Shown here in pieces: positions 1 through 7,304 of a DNA stretch of 64,000 bases (the stretch's first letter is position 1; every line of letters begins with the position of its first letter). Origin of the DNA: JALYNX01 sp040902845 (GTDB taxonomy: Bacteria; Actinomycetota; Acidimicrobiia; Spongiisociales; ZC4RG35); assembly GCA_040902845.1 (NCBI GenBank), contig JBBDWM010000019.1, positions 1-64,000 of the forward strand. Direction: 5' to 3'. The notes beneath the pieces were generated by a model. It was not told where the DNA came from, ran no database searches, and saw only the letters and a program-made list of their open reading frames with translations. A program made the translations under genes and the position numbers.

Positions 1-1
1 C

Positions 2-184
2 CCGGCCACCGCTGTCGTCGCCGGGATGGACACTTCCAACGTCGACACGGTCATGATCGGCGGAAGGATGATGAAGCGTCGCGGGGAGCTGCTGCACGTC
101 GACTGGCCGGCGGTTCGCCGCATGGTCCTCGAATCGCGTGACTACGTGGTCGAGAAGTCGGGCTTCAAGCTCCCGAAGATCTGA
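2..184 (+). CDS. Amidohydrolase family protein, C-terminal end only
   Basis: The last 60 codons of a gene that enters from the left edge. The segment reading G-M-D-T-S-N-V-D-T-V-M-I-G-G-R, followed by a V-K/R-like turn and a C-terminal helix with S-R-D-Y, is the usual end of metal-dependent amidohydrolases of the cytosine deaminase / SAH deaminase group: the strand that closes the small beta-sandwich domain. The metal site and substrate pocket lie outside the window, so the substrate cannot be stated. It ends 14 bp before the L-2-hydroxyglutarate oxidase gene on the same strand, so the two are probably co-transcribed and this is an upstream member of the catabolic operon running to 5646. Confidence 0.75.
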   Translation, partial: PATAVVAGMDTSNVDTVMIGGRMMKRRGELLHVDWPAVRRMVLESRDYVVEKSGFKLPKI

Positions 185-198
185 CCTCGGCTGGCCCG

Positions 199-1401
199 AT
201 GAGGTACGACCTCTGCATCATCGGCGCCGGGCTGATAGGTCTTGGCGTCGCCCGCGCGGTCGCCGATAAGTTCCCCGGTGCCACGGTCGCCATCGTGGAC
301 AAGGAGCAACACGTCGCCGCCCATCAGAGCAGCCACAACAGCGGCGTCGTCCACTCGGGTCTCTATTACAGGCCCGGCTCTTTCAAGGCGAGGTTATGTG
401 TCGAGGGTGGGCGCCTCCTCGAGGAGTTTTGCACTGTGGAGTCGGTTCCCTTCCGGCGCACCGGGAAGCTGGTGATCGCAAGCAGGCCGGACCAGATTCC
501 GAGGCTGGATGAGCTGGAGCGGCGAGGACGGGAGAACGGCCTGGCCGCCATGGTCCGAGTTGGCCGTGAGGGCATCGCCGAGCTCGAGCCTGCGGCAACG
601 GGCTTGGAAGCCCTTCATGTTCCCACTGCCGGGGTCGTCGACTTCGGCGGGGTCGCCTTGGCCCTGGCCCGGCATCTGGAGGCGAAGGGTGTCGCCGTCC
701 TGCTGGGGAGGGAGGTCGAGGCGATACGGCACGATGCCGGCGGGGTGGGTGTGCTCACCGATGGGGAGGAGTTGCAGGCGAGGGCCCTGGTCAACTGCGC
801 AGGGCTGCAATCCGATCGGGTGGCAGCGCTCGCCGGACTGAGGACCGCTATACGGATCGTGCCCTTTCGCGGGGAGTACTACACCCTGGATCCAGAGCAT
901 TCATATCTGGTCAAGAGCCTCATCTACCCGGTGCCTGACCCGCGGTTCCCCTTCTTGGGCGTGCACTTCAGCCGCCGGATCGATGGCAGCGTCGAAGTCG
1001 GGCCCAACGCGGTGCTCGCTCTGGGGCGGGAGCACTATCGGAAAGCTCCGGTCGATTGGGCGGACGTGAGGGAGACCGTCACTACCGGTGCCTTCTGGAG
1101 GCTGGCTAGCCGACACTGGTGGACCGGCTCCGCGGAGGTGCTTCGATCCCGATCCCGACGCCTCTATGCAAGATCGGCTCGCCGTCTGGTCCCTGCCGTG
1201 CGCGCCGGGAATCTCCGTCCCGGAGGTGCTGGTGTCAGAGCCCAAGCATTGACACCCGACGGGCGGCTGGTCGACGACTTCGTCATCGAGGAGGCGGGCG
1301 CAACCCTGCATGTCCTCAATGCCCCGTCGCCGGGGGCGACCGCCAGTCTGGCGATCGGAGGCCACATCGCCGGGTTGCTTGGGCCCCATCTCGCCACGTG
1401 A
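199..1401 (+). CDS. lhgO: L-2-hydroxyglutarate oxidase (LhgO-like FAD oxidoreductase)
   Basis: A 400-residue FAD-dependent oxidoreductase of the DAO fold. The dinucleotide-binding motif G-A-G-L-I-G is at residues 9-14, followed by an acidic residue ending beta2 (D34). The block S-S-H-N-S-G-V-V-H-S-G (about 44-54) is characteristic of LhgO/L2HGDH, which oxidise L-2-hydroxyglutarate to 2-oxoglutarate and pass electrons to oxygen or the quinone pool. Length equals that of the E. coli enzyme. It sits 14 bp after an amidohydrolase and 36 bp before a beta-hydroxyacid dehydrogenase on the same strand. The local substrate could be another 2-hydroxyacid; the family call is firm, the exact substrate is inference. 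Confidence 0.88.
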   Translation: MRYDLCIIGAGLIGLGVARAVADKFPGATVAIVDKEQHVAAHQSSHNSGVVHSGLYYRPGSFKARLCVEGGRLLEEFCTVESVPFRRTGKLVIASRPDQIPRLDELERRGRENGLAAMVRVGREGIAELEPAATGLEALHVPTAGVVDFGGVALALARHLEAKGVAVLLGREVEAIRHDAGGVGVLTDGEELQARALVNCAGLQSDRVAALAGLRTAIRIVPFRGEYYTLDPEHSYLVKSLIYPVPDPRFPFLGVHFSRRIDGSVEVGPNAVLALGREHYRKAPVDWADVRETVTTGAFWRLASRHWWTGSAEVLRSRSRRLYARSARRLVPAVRAGNLRPGGAGVRAQALTPDGRLVDDFVIEEAGATLHVLNAPSPGATASLAIGGHIAGLLGPHLAT

Positions 1402-1437
1402 AGGCCAAATGTAGGTGTGTAGTGTGACTGTTCATTG

Positions 1438-2334
1438 ATGGAGAGCCTCCCGAAGGTCGCGGTTCTTGGTTGTGGTCGGATGGGCGGAGCCATGGCCGGC
1501 ACCCTCCATCGCGCCGGCTTCGACCTGATTGTCTGGAATCGGGACCAGGAGAAGGCATCTCGTGTGGCAGGCCCCTTGTCGGCGGTGGTCGCTAAATCCC
1601 CTGCCGAGGCTGTGGGGATGGCGGATATTGCCCTCACCAGTCTTGCCGACGACGATGCGGTGCGATCCGTCTATCTCGGTGAGCATGGGGTGGTCGAAGG
1701 TCTCCGGCCGGGTGTGGTGGTGATGGAGATGAGCACCATCGATCCCGAGGTTGTGGTCGAAATTGGATTCGCGGTGGACGCCACCGGGGCAGCATTTTTG
1801 GACGCCCCAGTGTCGGGGAGTGTCGCCACTGTCGAACAAGGTGCCTTGACCATCATGGTGGGTGGTGAGCGGGATGCTCTTGAAATCGCACGCCCGGTGC
1901 TCGAGGCACTTTCGACCCGAGTAGTCGAGGTCGGGAAACGGGGGGCGGGGGCAGCGACCAAATTGGCTGTCAACGCCCTGGTCCACGGGCTCAACGTCGC
2001 ATTGTCCGAGGCCCTGGTTCTCGCGGAAGCAGCAGGTGTGGAGCGCTCGGTCGCTTATGAGGTGTTTGCGTCAGGCGCCGGGGGGGCTCCATTTGTCCAG
2101 TACAAGCGAGAGGCCTATGAGCACCCGGAGAGCGCGGTCGTCGCCTTCAGTCTCCAACTGGTGGCGAAGGACCTCGAACTGATAATCGGGCTCGGTGACC
2201 GAGTTGGAGTGCCGATGGACCAAGCTGAGGTCGGGATGCAAATCGTGAGACAGGCCATCGCCGCCGGCCTTGGGGACAGGGATCTGAGCGCCATCGCGGT
2301 GTTTCTGCGTGGCGATGGCAATACGGGAGACTGA
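1438..2334 (+). CDS. NAD(P)-dependent beta-hydroxyacid dehydrogenase (3-hydroxyisobutyrate dehydrogenase family)
   Basis: About 298 residues. The N-terminal Rossmann domain has the motif V-A-V-L-G-C-G-R-M-G. The substrate-binding signature D-A-P-V-S-G-S is mid-protein, and the helix carrying the catalytic lysine reads G-A-A-T-K-L-A-V-N. These mark the 3-hydroxyisobutyrate / tartronate-semialdehyde / 6-phosphogluconate dehydrogenase superfamily, which oxidises a 3-hydroxyacid or reduces the semialdehyde. A TTG at 1435 lies directly before the ATG at 1438; ATG is preferred. The usual N-N after the catalytic lysine is V-N here, a mild deviation. It lies between lhgO and an M24-fold gene in a tight plus-strand run, which suggests catabolism of a small hydroxylated acid. 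Specific substrate unknown. Confidence 0.82.
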   Translation: MESLPKVAVLGCGRMGGAMAGTLHRAGFDLIVWNRDQEKASRVAGPLSAVVAKSPAEAVGMADIALTSLADDDAVRSVYLGEHGVVEGLRPGVVVMEMSTIDPEVVVEIGFAVDATGAAFLDAPVSGSVATVEQGALTIMVGGERDALEIARPVLEALSTRVVEVGKRGAGAATKLAVNALVHGLNVALSEALVLAEAAGVERSVAYEVFASGAGGAPFVQYKREAYEHPESAVVAFSLQLVAKDLELIIGLGDRVGVPMDQAEVGMQIVRQAIAAGLGDRDLSAIAVFLRGDGNTGD

Positions 2335-2370
2335 ACGTGAAGATCGTGACGCGATGAGAAGGAGACAGCC

Positions 2371-3624
2371 ATGACCGAGTTTCCGGTAGCCACCACCCCG
2401 GCCCCTGGGATCATGGGCGTCGATTGGGAGGATCGGGTCGACTTCCCGCGGCTTCGCTCCTATCGCTTGGATCGGGTGCGCCAGCAACTCGAGGCCAACG
2501 ACCTGGGCGCCGTCCTCCTTTTCGAGACTTCGAACATCCGATATGCGACCGCGACCCAGATCGGTTACTGGGCCTTCAACAAGGGCGAGCGGTTCGCTCT
2601 CGTGACCCGCAAGGGCCGGCCCCGGATCTGGGACTTTGGTTCCGCTGCCAAGGCGCATCGTCGCCAGCTTCCGAGCCTTTATGACGCCGAGAACTCGATC
2701 GGTGGGAACACCGGTCTCCAGGGAGCCATCGGGCCTAGCTCTGGGTTGCACACCCGGGCCGCCGCCGAGATCGCGGCCGTGCTCAGGGACGAGGGGTTGT
2801 TCGGAGATCCATTGGGAGTCGACATGGCCGAGACCGCGGTCTTTCTCGCCCTACAGAAGGAAGGGCTCCAGGTCACCGATGGCCAGCAAGCGATGATGCT
2901 CGCCAGAGAGATCAAGAGCCCGGACGAGATCGTTCTTCTCACCCAGGCGAGTGCGATGGTCGACGGGGTGTATCACGAGATCTACGAGGCTTTGAAGCCG
3001 GGAATCCGAGAATCCGACATCGTGGCCCTGGCCAATGCCCGCTTGTTCCAGATGGGCTCAGAGTTCGTCGAAGCCGTCAATTCGATCGCCGGTGAGAGGT
3101 GCAGCCCGCACCCGCATGTCTTCAGCGACCGACTGATCCGGCCCGGGGATCAGGCCTACTTCGACATCATCCATGCCTACAACGGGTATCGGACCTGTTA
3201 TTACAGAACTTTCGTAGTCGGTCGGGCGACGACGGCCCAGCGGGATGCGTTCAAGCAGTCGCGGGAGTGGATGGACGCAGCCATCGAGCTGGTCCGGCCC
3301 GGGAACACGACCGACATGATTGCCAAGGTCTGGCCCCGCGCCGAGGACTTCGGCTTTACCGACGAGATGGATGCCTTTGGCCTCCAGTTCGGCCACGGGG
3401 TGGGCGTCGGGCTCCATGAGCGACCGATCATCAGTCGACTCAACTCGCTCGACGACCCGATCGAGATCAGGGAGGGGATGTATTTCGCCCTCGAGACCTA
3501 CGCTCCGGCCTCCGACGGGCGCTCGGCGGCCCGGATCGAGGAGATGATGGTGGTCACAGCCGACGGGCCGCAGATCACCACGCTCTTCCCCTGCGAAGAG
3601 TTGATGGTGGCGAATGAGTACTGA
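2371..3624 (+). CDS. M24-fold (creatinase / aminopeptidase P / DddP-like) enzyme with an altered metal site
   Basis: A 417-residue protein with the creatinase-type N-terminal domain and the pita-bread M24 catalytic domain. Aligning by eye to M24 ligands gives D265 (F-D-I-I), H342 in G-H-G-V-G, E375 in F-A-L-E-T and E390 in R-I-E-E. The second aspartate, expected three residues before the conserved R-T, is Cys276 (T-C-Y-Y-R-T). The protein may therefore bind one metal, bind it differently, or act without metal as creatinase does. Architecture and length resemble creatinase and the DMSP lyase DddP more than a plain Xaa-Pro aminopeptidase. A good GAAGGAGA ribosome site precedes the ATG. Its stop overlaps the start of E1 alpha by 11 bp. 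Substrate not determinable. Confidence 0.75.
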   Translation: MTEFPVATTPAPGIMGVDWEDRVDFPRLRSYRLDRVRQQLEANDLGAVLLFETSNIRYATATQIGYWAFNKGERFALVTRKGRPRIWDFGSAAKAHRRQLPSLYDAENSIGGNTGLQGAIGPSSGLHTRAAAEIAAVLRDEGLFGDPLGVDMAETAVFLALQKEGLQVTDGQQAMMLAREIKSPDEIVLLTQASAMVDGVYHEIYEALKPGIRESDIVALANARLFQMGSEFVEAVNSIAGERCSPHPHVFSDRLIRPGDQAYFDIIHAYNGYRTCYYRTFVVGRATTAQRDAFKQSREWMDAAIELVRPGNTTDMIAKVWPRAEDFGFTDEMDAFGLQFGHGVGVGLHERPIISRLNSLDDPIEIREGMYFALETYAPASDGRSAARIEEMMVVTADGPQITTLFPCEELMVANEY

Positions 3625-4684
3625 GGTCGACGCCGGTCTTTACGACTACGCACAACGGCCACCACGACTCCCCCCGCCGGTCAACCCGGAGAACGACAGG
3701 CTGGACATCGACCTCGAGACGAGGGTCGAGATGTTCGAGATGCAGCAGGTCCTCCGCCTGTTCGAGGACCGGGTCTACGACCTGTTCATGCAGAACCTGG
3801 TGAAGGGGACCAGTCATCTCTCCTTGGGGATGGAGGCCATCGCCACCGGCGTGGGCAGGGCGATGCGCCCGGACGACTACACGTTCGCCACCTACCGGGG
3901 TCATGCACACACCATCGCTAGGGGAGCCCCATTGGGCCCGGTGATGGCCGAGCTTCTGGGACGTGATACCGGGATCCTGGGTGGCAAGGGTGGGTCGATG
4001 CATCTCACCTCGGTCGAGCACGGGATGATGGGCAGCTACGCCATCATCGGCGCTCATCTCTGTGTCGCCAATGGCGCAGCGTGGTCGGCGCAGCTTCGAG
4101 GGACCGATCAGGTCGCGGTGGCCTTTTTCGGTGACGGGACCACGAATATCGGAGCGTTCCATGAAGCGCTAAACCTTGCCGCGGTGTGGAAGCTCCCGGT
4201 GGTCTTCGTCTGTGAGAACAACCTCTATATGGAGTACACACCTATCGATCTGGTGACGGCCACCGCCCATCCGGCGGCGGGGCGGGCGCCCGCATACGAC
4301 CTGGAGCAGGTCGTCATCGATGGCAATGACGCCGACGAGGTTCATGTCGCGGCGCGGTCGGCGCTGGCGAAGGCCAGGAGTGGTGAGGGCCCTTCACTCA
4401 TCGAGGCGGTCACCTATCGGCACGGCGGTCACAGTCGCGCCGACCCCGGCAAGTATCGCCCCGCCGATGAGGTCGAGGCCTGGCTGGCCCACGACCCGCT
4501 ACCCACCTACCACCAGAGAATGCTGCGTTTGGGTGTTCCCGAATCGCGGCTCTCCGACATCGTCCACCTGGTGGCGGATCGGGTCGAGGAGGCGACCGCC
4601 TATGCCAAGGCCGGGGAGCGGCCCCCGGAGCATGTCCTGATGACCGACGTCTGGGCCGATGGGGGATCGTCATGGCGGAACTGA
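3614..4684 (+). CDS. Thiamine-diphosphate-dependent 2-oxoacid dehydrogenase, E1 alpha subunit
   Basis: 356 residues of the E1 alpha family (pyruvate, acetoin or branched-chain 2-oxoacid dehydrogenase). The ThDP/Mg motif begins at G173-D-G and ends at N202-N203, the canonical 30-residue spacing. Conserved blocks include H-L-S-L-G-M-E-A, Y-R-G-H-A and G-G-K-G-G-S-M-H. With the beta subunit it would decarboxylate a 2-oxoacid and transfer the acyl group to the lipoyl domain of an E2. The start overlaps the M24 gene and the stop overlaps the beta subunit start by 13 bp, so translation is probably coupled. The G-G-K-G-G-S-M-H block favours the acetoin/pyruvate type over the branched-chain type, but this is not decisive. 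Confidence 0.88.
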   Translation: MSTEVDAGLYDYAQRPPRLPPPVNPENDRLDIDLETRVEMFEMQQVLRLFEDRVYDLFMQNLVKGTSHLSLGMEAIATGVGRAMRPDDYTFATYRGHAHTIARGAPLGPVMAELLGRDTGILGGKGGSMHLTSVEHGMMGSYAIIGAHLCVANGAAWSAQLRGTDQVAVAFFGDGTTNIGAFHEALNLAAVWKLPVVFVCENNLYMEYTPIDLVTATAHPAAGRAPAYDLEQVVIDGNDADEVHVAARSALAKARSGEGPSLIEAVTYRHGGHSRADPGKYRPADEVEAWLAHDPLPTYHQRMLRLGVPESRLSDIVHLVADRVEEATAYAKAGERPPEHVLMTDVWADGGSSWRN

Positions 4685-5646
4685 GCTACCGCGAAGCCGT
4701 GGCCAGGGGCATTGCCCAGGAGATGCGCCGGGATCCGAGCCTGGTCATGCTGGGTGAGGACATCGCCGGGGCCGGGGGGGTCTTCAAGACCACCGTTGGC
4801 CTGCTGGACGAGTTCGGCCCGACTCGAATTCGTGACACCCCGATCTCGGAGCAGGCGATTCTCGGTGCCGCCATGGGGGCGGCCATGACCGGGGTGCCGG
4901 TGATCGCCGAGATCATGTTCTCCGACTTCCTCGCGGTGTGCTTCGACATGGTCGCAAACGAGATCGCGAAGACCCGCTACATGACCGGTGGCCAGTTCAC
5001 CATCCCGGTCGTCATCCGCACCGCCAACGGCGGCGGGGTGCGGTTCGGCGCCCAGCACAGCCAGAGCGTGGAGAACTGGTGCATGATGATCCCGGGGCTC
5101 AAGGTGGTGGCGCCCTCCACCCCCGAGGACGTGGTCGGGCTGATGGCGGCCTCGGTGCGTGATCCCGACCCGGTCGTCTTCTTCGAACACAAGTCGTTGA
5201 TGGCAACCAAGGCAGAGGTGCCCGATACCGAGATCGTGGCCAAACTCGGTGAGGCCCGGATCGTGCGTCCTGGCACAGATTGCACCATTGCCGCCCTGGC
5301 CTTCATGGTGCCCAGGGCCGTCGAGGCCGCCGCCCGACTGGCGGCCGAAGGGGTGTCGGCCGAGGTGATCGACCTTCGCACCTTGGTTCCGCTCGACACC
5401 AGGGCCATCCTGGGCTCGGTGGCGAAGACGGGCCGGTTGTTCACGGTTGAAGAGAACCCCCGGTTGTGTGGCTGGGGGGCTGAAGTGGCATCGATCGTCG
5501 CCGAGGAGGCGTTTTGGGATTTGGACGGCCCGGTGATGCGGATCACTACACCCCACATCCCTCTTCCCGCCGCGGAGACCCTGGAGGATCTGGCGATCCC
5601 TTCGGTGGACCGGATCTACGAGACGATCAAGAAGATGATGGATTAG
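4672..5646 (+). CDS. Thiamine-diphosphate-dependent 2-oxoacid dehydrogenase, E1 beta subunit
   Basis: 324 residues with the transketolase-like pyrimidine-binding domain (S-Y-R-E-A-V-A, L-G-E-D-I-A near residues 4-27) and the transketolase C-terminal domain (I-D-L-R-T-L-V-P-L-D). It is the normal partner of E1 alpha in an alpha2beta2 heterotetramer. It begins inside the last codons of the alpha gene, ensuring equal production. It is the last gene of the operon: a palindromic repeat follows within 10 bp and the next gene is convergent. No E2 acyltransferase or E3 dihydrolipoamide dehydrogenase is encoded here, so E1 must borrow those components from elsewhere or the complex is split across the genome. 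Confidence 0.88.
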   Translation: MAELSYREAVARGIAQEMRRDPSLVMLGEDIAGAGGVFKTTVGLLDEFGPTRIRDTPISEQAILGAAMGAAMTGVPVIAEIMFSDFLAVCFDMVANEIAKTRYMTGGQFTIPVVIRTANGGGVRFGAQHSQSVENWCMMIPGLKVVAPSTPEDVVGLMAASVRDPDPVVFFEHKSLMATKAEVPDTEIVAKLGEARIVRPGTDCTIAALAFMVPRAVEAAARLAAEGVSAEVIDLRTLVPLDTRAILGSVAKTGRLFTVEENPRLCGWGAEVASIVAEEAFWDLDGPVMRITTPHIPLPAAETLEDLAIPSVDRIYETIKKMMD

Positions 5647-5655
5647 GGCGCCCCG

Positions 5656-5702
5656 TAATTGGGACCTACAGGGGTCAGATACGGACCTACGGCTCCCAAT
5701 TA
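5656..5702. repeat. 47-bp palindromic repeat, copy 1
   Basis: Bounded by the perfect 9-bp inverted ends TAATTGGGA and TCCCAATTA, with GGTCAGATACGG in the centre. A second copy of the same length, identical at 38 of 47 positions, lies at 49233-49279. This copy sits between the convergent 3' ends of the E1 beta and universal-stress genes, where its hairpin could also act as a two-way transcript end. It resembles a REP-type element; no transposase is present in the window. Confidence 0.75.
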
Positions 5703-5710
5703 GGGCGGCG

Positions 5711-6151
5711 TCACCTCACCAACAGCAGGTCACAGGTGCCGCTGTTCACGACGTCGTGGGCGGTGGAACCGAGAAGGAGGTTGCTGACCCAGCCCCGGCC
5801 AGTGCTGCCAACCACCACCAGCTCGGCTCCGATCTGCGCGCAATAGTCGACCATGGCCTTCCCCGGTGGACCATCGCGTTCGACACGCACCACCTCCACG
5901 CCCGCATCTTTCAGCAACGGCTGAGCCGCCTCCCAGACCCTGGAGCGTTGTTCGTCAGCCAGATCACGCGTGTCGACAGTGACGTCGTCGGGGAGGTGGA
6001 GCAACGCCTGGGACATATCTACGGCGTGGAGGACATGTAGATCCGCCCGACGCAACACCGCCTCCTCGATCGCCTTGGCCAGGGCTCGGAAACTCGGCTC
6101 CGAGCCGTCGATTCCTACCACCACGTGTCCCATGCCAGACGAGTCTGGCAT
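5711..6151 (-). CDS. Universal stress protein (UspA family)
   Basis: A single-domain UspA fold of 146 residues (140 if the internal ATG at 6133 is used). Beta1 reads H-V-V-V-G-I-D-G-S. The C-terminal nucleotide motif G-S-T-G-R-G-W-V-S-N-L-L-L-G-S-T matches the ATP-binding class G-x2-G-x9-G-S/T. Such proteins bind ATP and modulate stress or dormancy responses. Start choice is open: the ATG at 6151 gives six extra residues, whereas the ATG at 6133 begins at the fold proper and leaves a 20-bp dyad directly upstream. It is convergent with E1 beta and divergent from the aldo/keto reductase. Confidence 0.85.
   Translation of the reverse strand: MPDSSGMGHVVVGIDGSEPSFRALAKAIEEAVLRRADLHVLHAVDMSQALLHLPDDVTVDTRDLADEQRSRVWEAAQPLLKDAGVEVVRVERDGPPGKAMVDYCAQIGAELVVVGSTGRGWVSNLLLGSTAHDVVNSGTCDLLLVR
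6132..6151. promoter_or_regulatory. 20-bp dyad at the universal-stress-protein start
   Basis: ATGCCAGAC-GA-GTCTGGCAT, a perfect 9-bp inverted repeat around a 2-bp centre. It covers the upstream ATG and abuts the downstream ATG, so it could be an operator or an RNA hairpin masking the start. Confidence 0.45.
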
Positions 6152-6202
6152 ATGTGCCTGTGACCGTTGACGTCGCCCCGTCTGCCATAGTCCGTCTTCT
6201 TG

Positions 6203-6277
6203 ACGTTTTGCGTTTTGCGTTTTGCGTATTGCGGTTTCACGCTAAACGGTTCACGGCGAACGGTTTACGGTTAACGG
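6203..6277. repeat. Heptanucleotide tandem repeat, locus 1 (inverted arms)
   Basis: The left arm has five 7-bp units of the form GCGTNNN (mostly GCGTTTT, one GCGTATT, one GCGGTTT). The right arm has four and a half units of the form ACGGNNN, the reverse-complement form. The array runs right up to the ATG of the aldo/keto reductase and leaves no Shine-Dalgarno sequence. Confidence 0.8.
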
Positions 6278-7300
6278 ATGTATACCGCGGATGACTCTCG
6301 TTACGACCGGATGACCTATGCCCGCTGTGGGCGGAGTGGGCTCGACCTTCCCAGAATCTCACTGGGGTTGTGGCACAACTTCGGTGGGGAGCACTTGACG
6401 GCCGAAGCCCGCGAGATGCTCCTCCAGGCTTTCGATCACGGCATCACCCATTTCGACCTTGCCAACAACTACGGGCCACCGGCCGGCTCCGCCGAGACCA
6501 ACTTCGGAACCGTCATGGCCAGTGACCTGGCTCGGTACCGCGACGAGATGATCATCTCCACCAAGGCTGGTTATTGGATGTGGGACGGTCCCTACGGCGA
6601 GTGGGGTTCGCGCAAGTACCTGACTGCCAGTCTCGACCAGAGTCTGCGCCGGATGGGGATCGACTACGTCGACATCTTCTACTCCCACCGCTACGACCCG
6701 TCGACACCCCTCGAGGAGACGATGGGAGCCCTCGACAACGCCGTTCGTTCCGGAAAAGCGCTCTATGTGGGGATCTCGTCCTACGGACCGGCCCAGACCC
6801 GTGAAGCCGCCGCCATCCTGCGCAGTCTGGGGACCCCTTGTCTCATCCACCAACCTTCCTACTCGATGCTCAATCGCTGGGTCGAGGGCGGCCTCCTCGA
6901 TGTTCTCGGTGATGAGGAAATCGGCTGCATCGTGTTCTCACCCCTGGCCCAGGGTCTGCTCAGTGACAAGTACCTCGACGGCGTCCCGGCGAACTCGCGT
7001 GCCGTCACCGGCGACTCCTTCGACCGCAGCATGCTCAGCGAGGAGAACCTGGCTCGGGTGCGCGGGTTGAACGAGATCGCCCAGCGCCGAGGTCAGGGCC
7101 TGGCCCAGATGGCTGTGGCATGGGTACTGCGAGACACGAGGGTTACCTCCGCCCTGGTCGGCGCCAGGAACTGGTCCCAGGTCGAAGGCTTGATCGGTGC
7201 CCTGGCCAACCCCGATTTCACCACAGAGGAATTGGCCGAAATCGATAGCTACGCGGTCGACGGTCACCTGAACCTCTGGGCAGCATCCAGCGAGACCTGA
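6278..7300 (+). CDS. Aldo/keto reductase (YghZ / Kv-beta-like)
   Basis: 340 residues, a TIM-barrel NADPH-dependent oxidoreductase. The region R-Y-x2-M-x-Y-x2-C-G-x-S-G at the N-terminus and S-L-G-L-W-H-N-F-G following it are typical of the E. coli YghZ (L-glyceraldehyde-3-phosphate reductase) / Kv-beta-like subgroup, which supports the upstream start at 6278 over the ATG at 6311. The catalytic Tyr is in L-A-N-N-Y-G-P, the Lys in S-T-K-A-G-Y and the His in Y-S-H-R-Y. The C-terminal cofactor segment is V-G-A-R-N-W-S-Q. It reduces aldehydes or methylglyoxal-type compounds. The gene has no visible ribosome-binding site because the 7-bp repeat array abuts the start codon. It ends 4 bp from the convergent lipoprotein gene. 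Confidence 0.88.
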   Translation: MYTADDSRYDRMTYARCGRSGLDLPRISLGLWHNFGGEHLTAEAREMLLQAFDHGITHFDLANNYGPPAGSAETNFGTVMASDLARYRDEMIISTKAGYWMWDGPYGEWGSRKYLTASLDQSLRRMGIDYVDIFYSHRYDPSTPLEETMGALDNAVRSGKALYVGISSYGPAQTREAAAILRSLGTPCLIHQPSYSMLNRWVEGGLLDVLGDEEIGCIVFSPLAQGLLSDKYLDGVPANSRAVTGDSFDRSMLSEENLARVRGLNEIAQRRGQGLAQMAVAWVLRDTRVTSALVGARNWSQVEGLIGALANPDFTTEELAEIDSYAVDGHLNLWAASSET

Positions 7301-7304
7301 CCGG

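Noticed and set aside
2371..3624. DMSP lyase DddP
   Set aside because: Only the general fold and length match; the metal-site residues differ and there is no DMSP context.
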